From Halomonas eurihalina (GTDB lineage: Bacteria; Pseudomonadota; Gammaproteobacteria; Pseudomonadales; Halomonadaceae): DNA of 64,000 nt. A model generated the notes under the pieces. The model ran no database searches, had not been told where the DNA came from, and worked only from the letters and a program-made list of their open reading frames with translations. Shown piece after piece: positions 48,302-58,733 of this stretch (within the stretch, counting starts at the first letter, position 1; each line of letters starts with the position of its first letter). The stretch lies in NCBI RefSeq assembly GCF_008274785.1, contig NZ_VTPU01000015.1, forward strand, positions 1 to 64,000, written 5' to 3'. A program made the translations under genes and the position numbers.

Positions 48302-50002
48302 ATGGACGTAAAACGACTACTCCTGTTGATTCCCCTGGCGATACTCGCCTACTTGCTCGTCGTACAGTGGAATCAGGACTACGGCCAGGCGACTCAGGCG
48401 CCGGAGGCCCCGGGCATCACCAGCAACTCGCCAGCGTCATCCCAGGATACTGGGGATACGAACGGTAGCGATCTGTCGGTTCCGTCCAGCGGCGCCGCCA
48501 CCCCTGATAGCGCCGACATGGGCAGCGCGATGCCCGGCAGCGAAGCGGCTTCCAATAGCCGCGACCTGATAGCGGTCGCTACCGACGTGCTCGATGTACG
48601 CATCGATCCGCAAGGTGGCGACATCGTCTATGCGGCGCTCCCGGAACACAAGTACGCTCAGGACTCCGATCAGCCGTTCGTACTGCTTTCCGATAACGCC
48701 TCTCGCAGCTATGTGGCCCGTTCAGGACTCCAGTTGGAAGGCCACGAGGGTCGTATCGCCTTCACGCCCAAGCAGACCGAATACCAGTTGGGCGAAGACG
48801 ACGACCAACTGCAGGTAGACCTCAGCGCCACCGTCAATGGCGTAGATGTCATCAAGCGTTTCACCTTCGATCGTGACAGCTACGCCGTGAATGTCGCCTA
48901 CCTGCTGGACAACCCCAGCGAGACGCCGGTCACCGCACGCTTTGTCGGCCAGTTGGTGCGCGATAACACCAGCGACCCCTCCACTGGCCCGAAGATGGGC
49001 ATGAGTTCCTTTCTGGGTGCGGCCTTTTCCACACCGGAAGATCGCTACCTGAAGGTCGATTTCGACGACATTCGCGACGGCAAGTTCGAGAATCGCGACG
49101 TCGAGGGTGGCTGGGTCGCCATGATCCAGCACTACTTCACGTCAGCCTGGGCCCCACCCCAGGACCAGAAGAATCTCTTCTATACCGCAACCGATTCCCA
49201 GAATCGCAACGTGGCAGCCTTCGCCGGCCCAACTCGCACCCTCGGCGCCGAAAGCAAGGCGACCCTGGCCGCCACGCTCTATGTCGGCCCCAAGATCCAG
49301 GATCGCCTGGAAGCGGTTGCCCCCAATCTTGAACTGACCGTCGACTTCGGCTGGTTGTGGTTCATCGCCAATCCGCTGTTCTGGTTGCTCGACCACATCC
49401 AGAACGTGATCGGCAACTGGGGCTGGTCCATCGTCATCCTGACGCTGCTGGTCAAGACCGCGCTCTTGCCGCTTTCCGCCAAGGCCTACAAGTCCATGGC
49501 ACGCATGCGCAAGCTCGGCCCGGAGATGCAGCGCCTCAAGGAACAGTACGGCGACGATCGCCAGAAGATGTCCCAGGAGATGATGAAGTTCTACCAGAAG
49601 GAAAAGATCAATCCTCTGGGAGGCTGTCTGCCCATCGTGGTGCAGATGCCAGTCTTCATCGCTCTGTACTGGATGCTGCTCGAGTCCGTGGAGTTGCGCC
49701 ACGCGCCCTTCATGTTCTGGATTACCGACTTGTCGGTGAAGGATCCCTTCTTCGTGCTGCCTATCCTGATGGGTGCGTCGATGTTCGTGCAGCAGCTGCT
49801 CAACCCGACACCGCCAGACCCGACCCAGGCGAAGATCATGAAGCTGCTGCCGGTGGTCTTCACCTTCTTCTTCCTGTGGTTCCCGGCCGGTCTGGTGATC
49901 TACTGGGTGGTGAACAACATCACTTCCATCGCCCAGCAGTACTTCATCACCCGCAAGATCGAGGCCGACCCCAACGTCGGCAAGGGCATGAAGACCAAGT
50001 AG
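48302..50002 (+). CDS. yidC: membrane protein insertase YidC
   Basis: A 566-residue inner-membrane protein. It has an N-terminal anchor ([19 protein letters not shown]), a large periplasmic domain (~60–350), then five C-terminal helices of the insertase core. Conserved core parts are [21 protein letters not shown] (~375), the cytoplasmic loop [36 protein letters not shown] (block [10 protein letters not shown]) and [16 protein letters not shown] near the end. It inserts membrane proteins with or without Sec. The residues 30–95 are Ser/Asp/Gly rich and low in complexity. Confidence 0.97.
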   Translation: MDVKRLLLLIPLAILAYLLVVQWNQDYGQATQAPEAPGITSNSPASSQDTGDTNGSDLSVPSSGAATPDSADMGSAMPGSEAASNSRDLIAVATDVLDVRIDPQGGDIVYAALPEHKYAQDSDQPFVLLSDNASRSYVARSGLQLEGHEGRIAFTPKQTEYQLGEDDDQLQVDLSATVNGVDVIKRFTFDRDSYAVNVAYLLDNPSETPVTARFVGQLVRDNTSDPSTGPKMGMSSFLGAAFSTPEDRYLKVDFDDIRDGKFENRDVEGGWVAMIQHYFTSAWAPPQDQKNLFYTATDSQNRNVAAFAGPTRTLGAESKATLAATLYVGPKIQDRLEAVAPNLELTVDFGWLWFIANPLFWLLDHIQNVIGNWGWSIVILTLLVKTALLPLSAKAYKSMARMRKLGPEMQRLKEQYGDDRQKMSQEMMKFYQKEKINPLGGCLPIVVQMPVFIALYWMLLESVELRHAPFMFWITDLSVKDPFFVLPILMGASMFVQQLLNPTPPDPTQAKIMKLLPVVFTFFFLWFPAGLVIYWVVNNITSIAQQYFITRKIEADPNVGKGMKTK

Positions 50003-50022
50003 GCCGCCCTGCTCGTCCGATT

Positions 50023-50054
50023 CGCCAGACCCCCGCCCTTGCGGGGGTCTGGCG
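50023..50054 (+). terminator. terminator-like hairpin after yidC
   Basis: A 14-pair perfect stem CGCCAGACCCCCGC with its complement and a CCTT loop, followed by TTTGGG. It is 20 bases past yidC. The T-run is short, so it may only partly end transcription before mnmE. Confidence 0.7.
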
Positions 50055-50105
50055 TTTGGGGCCTGGGACATCGACAATATCGTCGACTCACTCGAGGAAT
50101 CTCCG

Positions 50106-51476
50106 ATGGCCGAACGCCTCTACGCACAGGACACCATTGCCGCCCTGGCGACGCCGCCCGGACAAGGCGGTGTCGGCATCATCCGCGTCTCGGGCCCTGC
50201 CAGTCGCTCGCTCGCCGAAAGCATGCTGGGCTACTGCCCTCCCCCACGGCAAGCCTTCTACGGCCCTTTCCGGGGCGAGAATGGCATGCTCGACGAAGGC
50301 ATCGCGCTATTCTTCGAGGGGCCCAATTCCTTCACCGGCGAGGACGTGCTCGAACTTCAGGGACACGGCGGCACGGTGATCATGGACCTGCTGCTGGAAC
50401 GCTGCGTGCAGCTTGGGGCTAGACTGGCCAGACCCGGTGAGTTCTCCGAGCGCGCCTTCCTCAACGACAAGCTGGATCTGGCTCAGGCCGAGGCCATTGC
50501 CGACCTGATCGAGGCAAGTTCCCGGGGTGCCGCCGAGAATGCCCTGCGCTCGCTGCAGGGCGAGTTTTCAAAGCGCGTCGAAGCACTGGTACAGGAGCTC
50601 ATCGAGCTGCGCATGTACGTCGAGGCGGCCATCGACTTCCCCGAGGAGGAGATCGACTTTCTCGCCGATGGCCATGTCGCCGGCAAGCTCGCGTCGATTC
50701 GCGCCAGACTGGCCGATGTCCGCGACAGCGCCGGCCAGGGAGCGCTGATGCGCGAAGGCATGAGCGTGGTGATTGCCGGGCGACCCAATGCCGGCAAGTC
50801 GAGCCTGCTCAATGCCCTCACCGAGCAGGACACCGCCATCGTCACCGAAATCGAAGGCACCACCCGTGACGTGCTGCGCGAGCACATTCACCTGGATGGC
50901 ATGCCATTGCACGTGATCGATACCGCTGGACTGCGCGACACTCCGGATGCGGTGGAAAAGATCGGCGTCGCCAGGGCTTGGTCGGAAATCGAGAAGGCCG
51001 ATCGCGTGCTACTGATGGTCGATGCTACAACTACCGACGCCGTGGATCCCATGAGCATCTGGCCCGAGTTCGTCCAGCGCCTTGCTGACCCGAGCCGCCT
51101 CACCCTGGTACGCAACAAGGTCGATACCAGCCAGGAACCGCCGGGGCTAGACTTATCCACAACCACTCCGATCGTTCGTCTCTCGGCGAAGACCGGTCAG
51201 GGTGTGGATAACTTGAAGGAGCACCTGAAGGACATCATGGGCTTCTCGACGACCACCGAAGGACGCTTCTCGGCACGTCGTCGCCACCTGGATGCCCTGG
51301 ACCGCGCCGCCACGGCTCTCGAGAACGGCAACGCCCAGCTCTCCGGCTACGGTGCCGGCGAGCTGCTTGCCGAGGACCTGCGCGACGCTCAACAGGCCCT
51401 GGGGGAAATCACCGGCGAATTCAGCGCCGATGACCTTCTGGGCGAGATCTTCGGCAGCTTTTGCATCGGCAAGTAG
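50106..51476 (+). CDS. mnmE: tRNA modification GTPase MnmE
   Basis: A 456-residue GTPase that, with MnmG, modifies the wobble uridine of certain tRNAs. N-terminal folate-binding domain: [23 protein letters not shown] domain: [14 protein letters not shown] (P-loop, ~222), DTAGLRDT (~270) and NKVD (~335). The tail is the catalytic FCIGK. MnmG is not next to it here, unlike in Pseudomonas. Two perfect DnaA boxes lie within the gene. Confidence 0.97.
   Translation: MAERLYAQDTIAALATPPGQGGVGIIRVSGPASRSLAESMLGYCPPPRQAFYGPFRGENGMLDEGIALFFEGPNSFTGEDVLELQGHGGTVIMDLLLERCVQLGARLARPGEFSERAFLNDKLDLAQAEAIADLIEASSRGAAENALRSLQGEFSKRVEALVQELIELRMYVEAAIDFPEEEIDFLADGHVAGKLASIRARLADVRDSAGQGALMREGMSVVIAGRPNAGKSSLLNALTEQDTAIVTEIEGTTRDVLREHIHLDGMPLHVIDTAGLRDTPDAVEKIGVARAWSEIEKADRVLLMVDATTTDAVDPMSIWPEFVQRLADPSRLTLVRNKVDTSQEPPGLDLSTTTPIVRLSAKTGQGVDNLKEHLKDIMGFSTTTEGRFSARRRHLDALDRAATALENGNAQLSGYGAGELLAEDLRDAQQALGEITGEFSADDLLGEIFGSFCIGK
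51153..51211. promoter_or_regulatory. inverted pair of perfect DnaA boxes inside mnmE
   Basis: TTATCCACA at 51153–51161 on the plus strand and at 51203–51211 on the minus strand (TGTGGATAA). They are 41 bases apart, about 4 kb from the origin. Single perfect boxes also occur at 56577–56585 (hemL), 57746–57754 (before hemL) and 62259–62267 (before erpA). Confidence 0.7.
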
Positions 51477-51497
51477 CCACACTCTCACTCTGCACGC

Positions 51498-52349
51498 TCA
51501 TTCCGGCACCCACCAGTCACCCCGGTGGCAGCTGGCGTCTCCCAGTACAGGCGCCAGCCGCGCCATGGCATCTTCCAGGCGTCGATCCAGCCCCCAGGGC
51601 GGATTGATCACCAGCATGCCGCTGCCGTACATCCCTCGTTCCCGTTGGGGCGAAGCAACCGTTAGTTCACTGCGCCAGATCTTGCGCAGCCCGCCGGCCT
51701 TGAGCGCATCGAGAAGTGCCTCGTGGCGTTCCGCAGGCAGCAGCGGATACCACACCAGCATAATGCCGTGACGCGCCTTGCGCATGGCCTCGAGCAACGT
51801 GGCAGCGACCTCGCCATATTCCTCCTTGCGTTCATAGCTCGGGTCGACCAGTACGCACAACCGAGGCGTTGCCACCGGCAGGGCATCGATCAGCCCCGAC
51901 AGGCCATCGCCATGCACGTGGCGCACCCTGTCGGCCAGCCGCTGCCGGCTCAGGTGCTCGTGCTCTCGAGGATGCAGTTCGAACAGCCGCAACGCATCCT
52001 GCTCACGCAGGCGCTGGGCCAGCCACCAGGGAGACCCGGGATAATGATCGAGAGCCTTCGGGCTCTGCTGGCTCTGGGCAGCCGCCAATCCTTCGAGCCA
52101 ATCCGCCAGTAGCGGGTCTTCGGCAAGCTGCTCTCGCTCCTTCCAGAGCTTCTCCGCCCCATCACGATACTCCCCGAGCCGAACGGTCTCCTCGGCATCC
52201 AGGGGATAACGACCGCGACCGGCATGAGTATCTATGTACGTAACAGAAGACTCTTTACGTAACAGGTGATCGATGACGGAATAAAGCACCAAATGCTTAT
52301 GAACGTCGGCGAAATTGCCCGCATGGTAGGCGTGCTGATAGGAAAGCAT
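51498..52349 (-). CDS. rlmJ: 23S rRNA m6A2030 methyltransferase RlmJ
   Basis: A 283-residue methyltransferase, close to the usual 280. It begins MLSYQHAYHAGNFADVHKH, the hallmark of the family, with YIDTHAGRGRYPL (SAM region, ~38) and the catalytic VDPSYERKEEY (DPxY type motif, ~170). The start MLSY at 52349 is preferred over an ATG at 52373. It is convergent with mnmE, 21 bases apart. Confidence 0.94.
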   Translation of the reverse strand: MLSYQHAYHAGNFADVHKHLVLYSVIDHLLRKESSVTYIDTHAGRGRYPLDAEETVRLGEYRDGAEKLWKEREQLAEDPLLADWLEGLAAAQSQQSPKALDHYPGSPWWLAQRLREQDALRLFELHPREHEHLSRQRLADRVRHVHGDGLSGLIDALPVATPRLCVLVDPSYERKEEYGEVAATLLEAMRKARHGIMLVWYPLLPAERHEALLDALKAGGLRKIWRSELTVASPQRERGMYGSGMLVINPPWGLDRRLEDAMARLAPVLGDASCHRGDWWVPE

Positions 52350-52406
52350 GGTACTGAATTCCAGAATGGGCAAAAAAGTGTGGCCAAGAAAGTATAGGCA
52401 AGTAAA

Positions 52407-52435
52407 GGCCCGCCTCCCCGAAGGGCAGGCGGGCC
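52407..52435 (-). terminator. terminator after the OmpA-type lipoprotein gene
   Basis: On the minus strand GGCCCGCCT pairs with AGGCGGGCC around an 11-base loop and is followed by TTTACTT. It is 21 bases past the lipoprotein stop. Confidence 0.75.
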
Positions 52436-52456
52436 AACGCAGGAAGCTGGTTTCGA

Positions 52457-53128
52457 TCAGTTCTGCGTGATCGGCGTCAGGGTCATCTCGACACGCCGAT
52501 TCTCGGCACGGCCGGCTTCGGTATCGTTGCTGGCCACCGGCTGGTTCTCACCATAACCCTGCATGTTGAGTCGACTGGCCGATACCCCCGACTGGCTCAG
52601 GTATTGTCCCACCGCTTGTGCACGACGCTCGGAAAGGCGCTGGTTGTAGCCGGCATCACCGGTACTGTCGGTATGGCCGGCGATGTTGATCCGGGTATCC
52701 GTATATTGGGTCAGAACATTGGAGACATCATTCAAGGCGTTGGTGGCCGCCGATGTCAGGTCGCTGGAGTCGAAACCGAAGGTAACTTCGCTCGGCATAT
52801 TGAGAACGATGTCGTTGCCCTGGCGTTCCACCCCGATACCGGTACCCTGCATGCTGCTACGCAGTTGTTCTTCCTGGCGATCCATGTAGGCGCCGATCCC
52901 GCCACCGGCGGCAGCACCGGCAGCGGCACCGATCAAGGCACGGTCACGGCGGCTGGTACTGCCATCACCACTCAGGGCGCCGGCAGCGGCACCGATCGCC
53001 GCGCCAATGGCCGCACCGGTTCCCGTCTTGTTGCGCTGGGTCTGGCCGCTGTACGGATCCGTGGTGGTACAGCCGACCAGCAGAATGGCGGCTGCCAGGG
53101 GGGCGAGCGGACGAACAGACTTCATCAT
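52457..53128 (-). CDS. yiaD: OmpA-family lipoprotein (YiaD-like)
   Basis: A 223-residue outer-membrane lipoprotein. The lipobox LLVGC puts the lipid on Cys20. Residues ~45–90 are a glycine-zipper region (GAAIGAAIGAAAGAL and RALIGAAAGAAAGG). Residues ~110–220 are an OmpA peptidoglycan-binding domain with VTFGFDSSDL, the NIAGHTDSTGDAGYNQ core (Asp) and LSERRAQAVGQYL (Arg). The start at 53128 has AAGGAG eight bases upstream; longer frames lack a site. It probably links outer membrane and wall. Confidence 0.9.
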   Translation of the reverse strand: MMKSVRPLAPLAAAILLVGCTTTDPYSGQTQRNKTGTGAAIGAAIGAAAGALSGDGSTSRRDRALIGAAAGAAAGGGIGAYMDRQEEQLRSSMQGTGIGVERQGNDIVLNMPSEVTFGFDSSDLTSAATNALNDVSNVLTQYTDTRINIAGHTDSTGDAGYNQRLSERRAQAVGQYLSQSGVSASRLNMQGYGENQPVASNDTEAGRAENRRVEMTLTPITQN

Positions 53129-53161
53129 GGGGGTAACTCCTTGTGAAAGGGATGGCATCCT

Positions 53162-54337
53162 TTATGCGTCGGCTTCACTGATGATAGCCAACAGCTCGTT
53201 CAAGAATAATAGACCTTGAGGCGATGCTTGAAGCCTCTCGGGATCTTCCACCAAAAGTCCTTTTTCCCGCGCTCGTGTCAGCCGCGAGGTCATGACCTCC
53301 TGTGGATATCCGCTATGTGCACTCCATGTCGCCATCGAGACACCATCGACGAGCCGCAGCGCATTCATGGCGAATTCCAGGGGCAGCTCATCGGGCGTCA
53401 CCGCAGCACGACCAGCAACGAAGCCCCGCGGATCGCGACGCCGCCTCAGGTAAGCCTCCGGTTGACGCGCCTTCCAGCGCCGCTCGATGGTCAATCCGTC
53501 GCCTGACCGCGCGCTCAACTTGCCATGGGCGCCGGCACCGATGCCCAGGTAATCGCCGAAGCGCCAGTAATTGAGATTATGGCGGGCACCCAGACCGGGG
53601 CGTGCATAGGCAGATATCTCGTAGCGCTCGAGCCCTTCAGCCTCCAGCCGTTCGTGCCCCATGTCCTGGATATCCCAGAGCACCTCTTCTTCCGGCAGCA
53701 TCGGCGGTCGAGTGTGGAATTCGGTATTGGGCTCGAGGGTCAGCTGGTACCAGGAAAGATGCTCGGGCGACAGCGCCAACGCCCGGTCCAGATCGGCCAG
53801 CGCCAGTTCGATGGTCTGGCCGGGCAGGCCATGCATGAGATCGATATTGAGGTTGTCGAAACCGGCATGCCGGGCCTCCGCGATGGCAGCTTCGGCATCA
53901 TTGCCATCATGGATACGCCCCAGTGCGGCGAGCTGGTCATCCTGAAAACTCTGGACCCCGAGCGAGAGTCGATTGATGCCAGCCTCGCGATATCCCGCGA
54001 AACGCCCGCGCTCCAGGGTGCCGGGATTGGCCTCCAGGGTGATCTCGATATCCGGGGCCAGCGGCAGGCGAGCTTGCAGTGCCTCGAGCAATCGACGGTA
54101 GAAGGAGGGTGTCATCAGGCTCGGCGTTCCTCCCCCGATGAAGACACTGACGATCTCGCGCCCAGCGGCTAGAGGTAGGTCGGCATCGAGATCCTCGATC
54201 AGCGCCGCCAGATATTCCTCCTCGGGCAGCTCGGCACCACGCCCCACGCCGTGGGAATTGAAATCGCAGTACGGGCACTTGCGCACGCACCAGGGCACAT
54301 GGACATAGAGTGCCAGGGGCGGCAGACGGTCGATCAT
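53162..54337 (-). CDS. hemW: radical SAM heme chaperone HemW
   Basis: A 391-residue radical SAM protein. The 4Fe–4S motif is [13 protein letters not shown] near residue 17 (CxxxCxxC plus the CDFNSH of HemW), followed by [11 protein letters not shown] (~65) and the C-terminal HemN-like domain. The lack of the extra Cys of HemN supports HemW, a heme chaperone rather than a coproporphyrinogen oxidase. Its ATG overlaps the rdgB stop (ATGA at 54334–54337). Confidence 0.92.
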   Translation of the reverse strand: MIDRLPPLALYVHVPWCVRKCPYCDFNSHGVGRGAELPEEEYLAALIEDLDADLPLAAGREIVSVFIGGGTPSLMTPSFYRRLLEALQARLPLAPDIEITLEANPGTLERGRFAGYREAGINRLSLGVQSFQDDQLAALGRIHDGNDAEAAIAEARHAGFDNLNIDLMHGLPGQTIELALADLDRALALSPEHLSWYQLTLEPNTEFHTRPPMLPEEEVLWDIQDMGHERLEAEGLERYEISAYARPGLGARHNLNYWRFGDYLGIGAGAHGKLSARSGDGLTIERRWKARQPEAYLRRRRDPRGFVAGRAAVTPDELPLEFAMNALRLVDGVSMATWSAHSGYPQEVMTSRLTRAREKGLLVEDPERLQASPQGLLFLNELLAIISEADA

Positions 54338-54942
54338 GGTGACCACGCGGTATCGGACAAGGCCTCCACCAGGGCGTGAAGGGCGCGACCACGATGACTC
54401 AGGCGGTTCTTTTCCGATGCCGACAGCTCGGCCGCCGACATTCCCTGATCCGGCACCCAGAACAGCGGGTCGTAACCGAAGCCACCCTCGCCACGCGGAT
54501 GAGCCAGGATCTCGCCATCCCAGTGTCGCTGAACGATCAGTGGCACCGGGTCCTCGGCGTGGCGCAGCAGCACCAGCACACACCAATAGCGAGCATGACG
54601 TTCCCCTTCGGGGACATCGCTCAATGCCTCGAGAAGATGACGATTGTTGCGCTCGTCATCCTTGGGCTCGCCGGCAAAACGAGCGGAATAGATACCGGGG
54701 CGCCCCTGCAAGGCCTCGACGGCAAGGCCGGAATCGTCGGCCAGGGCCGGTGCGCCACTGACCCGGCTGGCCTCGCGCGCCTTGAGCAGGGCATTTTCGA
54801 CGAAGGTCAGCCCGGTCTCCTCGACCTCATCGACGGCAAATTCCGACTGGGGTTTGACCTCGAAGCCCAAGGGGGCGAGGAGTTGATCGAATTCACGAAG
54901 CTTGCCGGCGTTACCACTGGCCAGTACCAGGTGCTTGGACAT
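54334..54942 (-). CDS. rdgB: dITP/XTP pyrophosphatase RdgB
   Basis: A 202-residue house-cleaning nucleotidase: [18 protein letters not shown] at the start, [11 protein letters not shown] (~70), [17 protein letters not shown] (~150) and [16 protein letters not shown] near the end. It hydrolyses non-canonical purine nucleotides to monophosphates. The start at 54942 is the ATG right before [10 protein letters not shown]; the longer upstream frame is not conserved. It is coupled to hemW. Confidence 0.95.
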   Translation of the reverse strand: MSKHLVLASGNAGKLREFDQLLAPLGFEVKPQSEFAVDEVEETGLTFVENALLKAREASRVSGAPALADDSGLAVEALQGRPGIYSARFAGEPKDDERNNRHLLEALSDVPEGERHARYWCVLVLLRHAEDPVPLIVQRHWDGEILAHPRGEGGFGYDPLFWVPDQGMSAAELSASEKNRLSHRGRALHALVEALSDTAWSP

Positions 54943-55120
54943 GTCATGCGCTCTTGCTAACAGAATCGGGTGAAGATGGTTGGCAACGCATTCTACGAAC
55001 CACGGGGACGGAGGGGAAATCCAGTCCGCCATCGAGACGCTCGGCGATACCGGCGGTGAGCTGGCCCGCCAGTATCTCGGTGCGCTACCGCCCCTTAGCA
55101 ATGGCCGAGACGGGGTTGTC

Positions 55121-56359
55121 TCAGCGGACATGCTCCTGAATCAACCCGGCCAATGTCTCGGTAGCATTGTCGGCAGTGGTATCGAGTCGGATCAGCAGCC
55201 GGCGCTCCTCATCGGTGAAGTCCTCGAAGGCCTTGCATTGCCGGGCCAGGACAGCAAGGCTCTCCTCGGCGGGTACGTCCTGACGGGTGGCCCGCTTGAC
55301 GATACGCCGCTCCAGCGTCGCCTCATCGGCCTCGAAGCTGATCAACAGCACAGGCAATCCCCGACCTTCGGCCTGGTGACGCAAGAGATCACGTTGCTCG
55401 CGCTTGAGACAGGTGCCATCAATGCACACCGGCACCCCAGCATCCAGCAAGGAACCGGCGCATTTCGCCAGGCGCTGATAGGTCTTGTTGGTGGCGGTAT
55501 CGGAAAAAATATCCACAGGCAGGCGGACCCTATCGGCCTGTGGATGAATCCCATGCAAGCGGCGTCGCTCCACATCGGAACACACTCGGACCGCACCCAA
55601 CCGGCTTACCAGGGTGCGTGTGAAACGACTCTTGCCGCTCCCGGCCACGCCGATACCGATGACGAGAGGCGGAAAGCGAAACTCGGTATGGCGCTCGGCG
55701 AGATCGAGATAGCGACGACAGGCACCCATGGTTTCCGCCAGCAGTGCCGGCTGCTCGTCGTCGCCGGCTTCCGCACGGCGCAGCAGGGCCCGACGGGCAC
55801 CGGAAAGGCATTCGATGACGCGGCAGACCGACAATAGCCGCGGCAGGTCGTAGTCGCCGGAAATGCGCAAGTAGCCATCCAGAGCCTGATGGGCAAGCCT
55901 GGCCTCGTCACGAACCTCCAGCCCCACCAGCAGCGATGCCACGTCGGCGGCCGGATCAAGAGGCCCGTTGGCACCGGCACCGTCGAGGTCCCGATCGATG
56001 GCATTGGCCATCAGGGCTCGTCCATCATCGAGCAAACGACTGCGGGGATGCGCACGCGCCCAGCTTTCAGGCAACAGCATGGCATTGCGTGCGCGCAGCA
56101 ATGGATCGAGGCGAGTGATGTTCTCGTCGAGCCAGCGAGCCAGGTCGGACAAGCGCAGGCGATCTTCGTCACCGCTCATCAGCGACTCCAGGGCCTGTAC
56201 CTCGACATTCATTCGCTCCCGGATTGCTCGTGGAGAGCGCGATGCATCGTCCGAGTCATGCCCATGTTCGTCATGCCAGGCACAGAGGGGAGGAAGCAGT
56301 GACGCCAGATCGAAGTCACCCTCCCGAGGCAAAGTATCGTGGGATTCTCTCTGGCTCAT
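55121..56359 (-). CDS. P-loop kinase with a decayed aminoglycoside-phosphotransferase-like N-terminal domain
   Basis: A 412-residue protein. The C-terminal ~180 residues are an AAA/zeta-like kinase: [19 protein letters not shown] (P-loop, ~235), [16 protein letters not shown] (~310) and [20 protein letters not shown] (~355). The N-terminal half still matches the end of the APH-like domain in the usual two-domain family ([20 protein letters not shown], then [16 protein letters not shown]). The expected catalytic HGDxHxxN and the following metal Asp region are absent, and the protein is about 100 residues shorter than typical members. Only the kinase half is likely active. The substrate is unknown. 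It lies between hemL and rdgB on the same strand. Confidence 0.78.
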   Translation of the reverse strand: MSQRESHDTLPREGDFDLASLLPPLCAWHDEHGHDSDDASRSPRAIRERMNVEVQALESLMSGDEDRLRLSDLARWLDENITRLDPLLRARNAMLLPESWARAHPRSRLLDDGRALMANAIDRDLDGAGANGPLDPAADVASLLVGLEVRDEARLAHQALDGYLRISGDYDLPRLLSVCRVIECLSGARRALLRRAEAGDDEQPALLAETMGACRRYLDLAERHTEFRFPPLVIGIGVAGSGKSRFTRTLVSRLGAVRVCSDVERRRLHGIHPQADRVRLPVDIFSDTATNKTYQRLAKCAGSLLDAGVPVCIDGTCLKREQRDLLRHQAEGRGLPVLLISFEADEATLERRIVKRATRQDVPAEESLAVLARQCKAFEDFTDEERRLLIRLDTTADNATETLAGLIQEHVR

Positions 56360-56386
56360 TGCCTGTCTCCTAGCTGGAACGTCGTT

Positions 56387-57676
56387 TCAAGCCTGGCGCA
56401 TCGACGCGAAGGCCAATTCGGCGGCATCGAGGGTCGCCTGAATATCCTCGGGCGCGTGAGCACTGGACATGAAACCGGCCTCGAAGGCTGAGGGCGCCAT
56501 GTAGATACCTTGCTCCAGCATGGCAGCAAAGAATCGACGGAAGGCATCCGCATCGCAGGCCGTGGCCTGGGCGAAGTTATCCACACGACTCTGGCCCGTG
56601 AAGAAGATGCCGAACATGCCACCCACTCGCTGGACAATCATGTCGATACCTGCCGCCTCGGCCCTGTCCCGTAGCCCATTGCACAGTGTCTCGACCCGTT
56701 GGGACAGGGCATCATGGAACCCCGGTTCGCGAAGCTTGTTGAGCAGAGTGACGCCTGCCGCCATGGCCAGCGGATTCCCCGCCAGGGTGCCGGCCTGATA
56801 GATCGCCCCGAGCGGCGAGATGTTTTCCATGATCGAGCGGCGCCCACCGAAGGCGCCCACCGGCATGCCGCCACCAACGATCTTGCCCAGGCAGGTCAGA
56901 TCGGGCGTGACGCCATAGTGGGCCTGTGCGCCGCCCATAGCGACCCGAAACCCGGTCATCACCTCATCGAAGATCAGGACACTCTCGTGGCGGTCGCAAA
57001 CCTGACGCAAGGTCTCGAGAAATCCCGGCTGAGGCGGAATGCAGTTCATGTTGCCGGCCACCGGCTCGACGATGATGCAGGCAATCTGGTCGCCGATCTC
57101 TTCGAAACAGGTCTCCACGGCGTCGGCATCATTATAGGAAAGCGTGATGGTGTGTTCGGCCAGGGACGCCGGCACGCCCGGAGAGCTCGGCTCGCCATGG
57201 GTGAGGGCACCGGAACCCGCCTTGACCAGCAGGGAGTCGGTATGGCCGTGATAGTTGCCCTCGAACTTGACGATCTTGTCGCGTCCGGTATAGCCACGCG
57301 CCAGGCGAACCGCGGACATGGTGGCCTCGGTACCGGAGTTGACCATGCGCACCATCTCGATACTGGGCATCATCTCGCAGATCAGATCGGCCATTTCGGT
57401 CTCGATCGCGGTGGGAGTCCCGAAGGAGAGGCCGGCATCGATGCGCTCTCGCACGACCCCCAGTACATCGGGGTCGGCATGGCCAGTGATCATCGGTCCC
57501 CAGGAGCCGACATAATCGATATAGCGCTTGCCTTCCACATCGAACAGATAGGCACCCTGGGCACGCTCCATGAAGACCGGAGGACGCTCCAGTCCCTTGA
57601 AGGCACGCACCGGCGAATTGACGCCGCCGGGAATATGTCGGCAGGCCCGTTCAAAGAGCTGTGCGGATGTGGTCAT
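56387..57676 (-). CDS. hemL: glutamate-1-semialdehyde 2,1-aminomutase
   Basis: A 429-residue PLP enzyme making 5-aminolevulinate for heme: [21 protein letters not shown] at the start, [34 protein letters not shown] (~115; blocks SGTEATM and GNYHG), [11 protein letters not shown] (~240), and the PLP lysine in [17 protein letters not shown] (~265). The start at 57676 has AAGAGG five bases upstream. It follows thiD; thiE, which lies between them in Pseudomonas, is missing. Confidence 0.97.
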   Translation of the reverse strand: MTTSAQLFERACRHIPGGVNSPVRAFKGLERPPVFMERAQGAYLFDVEGKRYIDYVGSWGPMITGHADPDVLGVVRERIDAGLSFGTPTAIETEMADLICEMMPSIEMVRMVNSGTEATMSAVRLARGYTGRDKIVKFEGNYHGHTDSLLVKAGSGALTHGEPSSPGVPASLAEHTITLSYNDADAVETCFEEIGDQIACIIVEPVAGNMNCIPPQPGFLETLRQVCDRHESVLIFDEVMTGFRVAMGGAQAHYGVTPDLTCLGKIVGGGMPVGAFGGRRSIMENISPLGAIYQAGTLAGNPLAMAAGVTLLNKLREPGFHDALSQRVETLCNGLRDRAEAAGIDMIVQRVGGMFGIFFTGQSRVDNFAQATACDADAFRRFFAAMLEQGIYMAPSAFEAGFMSSAHAPEDIQATLDAAELAFASMRQA

Positions 57677-57908
57677 GTCAACCTCTTGTCCTGTTGAAGG
57701 ATAACCTTTCAATTGCCTGGAGGCGCGATGCCACGGCCCCCAGGCTGTGGATAATTCTCTGGATAAGCTTTTGGCGAGCGGTGATCTCACGGTGAATATC
57801 GTCGAAATCCGCCTACTCGGTCAGCCAGTCATCGTGGTTCCCATTCTCGACGCAGACGCCGGCAAAGACCAGTCCGATGGCTCAAGTGTCTCTCAAGAAA
57901 CATTTTCC
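57677..57908. other. hemL–thiD gap, no supported gene
   Basis: 232 bases where thiE or a rubredoxin gene often lies in relatives. I find no ThiE or rubredoxin motif in any frame. It contains a perfect DnaA box (57746–57754). A plus-strand open frame (57747–57929) has codon use unlike the genome and no ribosome site. Confidence 0.5.
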
Positions 57909-58733
57909 TTACTTCGCGCCGATCGGTAACCGCCAGAGCCGCCTCGGCAAGCACTGATCCTGGCCAGGGCACCAACCATTCACCAAAGCTTCCCAGGTGA
58001 AGGCCTGCGCCTGCTCGCAGGCACCGGCCAGCGATTCGCCCAGCGCCAGCCGCGCCGCCAGAGCCGATGCCAGAGTGCATCCCGAGCCATGATAGACGCC
58101 GTCCAGCCGTGGCCACTCCCACTGGCGATCGCCATCCGGCGCATGCAGGGTATGCACCACGCTTTCGCTCGACTCGACGCCAGGCGCCTCAGTACCGGTG
58201 ACCAGCACCGCCTGGCAGCCCAGCTGCAACAGGCTCACCGCTCTCTGTGTCTCATCGTGGCAGTGTCCATCGGCGAGCCGCGAGAGTTCCAGATGATTCG
58301 GGGTCAGAATATCCACAAGCGGTAGCAAGTGTGACCGGTACGCCGTTACCAGCGCCTCGGTGGATAACTCGCGACCTCCGCCGGCCTTGAGCACCGGATC
58401 CGCCACCACCGGCACGCCGGGACGTTGCCGCACGATCTCCACCACGGCGTCCAGCGTCGCCATATCGGCCAGCAGGCCGATCTTGATAGCGGCGATCTCG
58501 ATATCCACAAGCTCGGCCGCCATCTCCCGAACGAGATCGGCCCCCACTGAATGGACCGCACTGACATCACGACAATTCTGCACCGTCATGGCGGTGGGAA
58601 TGGTCAGCGCCCATCCACCGCAGGCCGCGATGGCCTCGGCATCGGCCACCAGGCCGGCACCGCCGGTAGGGTCGTGCCCACCCAGCACCAGCACCACCGG
58701 CAGGTGAGGATTGGTTGTACGCGAGATTGGCAT
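57909..58733 (-). CDS. thiD: hydroxymethylpyrimidine (phosphate) kinase
   Basis: A 274-residue ribokinase-fold enzyme of thiamine synthesis: VVLVLGGHDPTGGAGLVADAEAI at the start, IKIGLLADMATLDAVVEI (~85), VVADPVLKAGGG (~110), DILTPNHLELSRLA (~140) and the anion-hole GVYHGSGCTLASALAARLALG (~212). It phosphorylates HMP and HMP-P. Its ATG overlaps the hemJ stop (TGATG), an unusual coupling of thiamine and heme genes. Confidence 0.93.
   Translation of the reverse strand: MPISRTTNPHLPVVLVLGGHDPTGGAGLVADAEAIAACGGWALTIPTAMTVQNCRDVSAVHSVGADLVREMAAELVDIEIAAIKIGLLADMATLDAVVEIVRQRPGVPVVADPVLKAGGGRELSTEALVTAYRSHLLPLVDILTPNHLELSRLADGHCHDETQRAVSLLQLGCQAVLVTGTEAPGVESSESVVHTLHAPDGDRQWEWPRLDGVYHGSGCTLASALAARLALGESLAGACEQAQAFTWEALVNGWCPGQDQCLPRRLWRLPIGAK

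Noticed and set aside
51153-51211. The mnmE DnaA boxes as a second origin
   Set aside because: No AT-rich unwinding region and it lies within a coding gene; the dnaA–rpmH gap is a complete origin.
57829-57902. Possible rubredoxin or thiE remnant on the minus strand
   Set aside because: A DW-x-x-P pattern appears, but no CxxC pairs and stops in every frame; too weak.
57747-57929. A 60-codon plus-strand frame in the hemL–thiD gap
   Set aside because: No convincing ribosome site, GTG start, third-codon bases unlike the genome, and the frame overlaps the thiD end.
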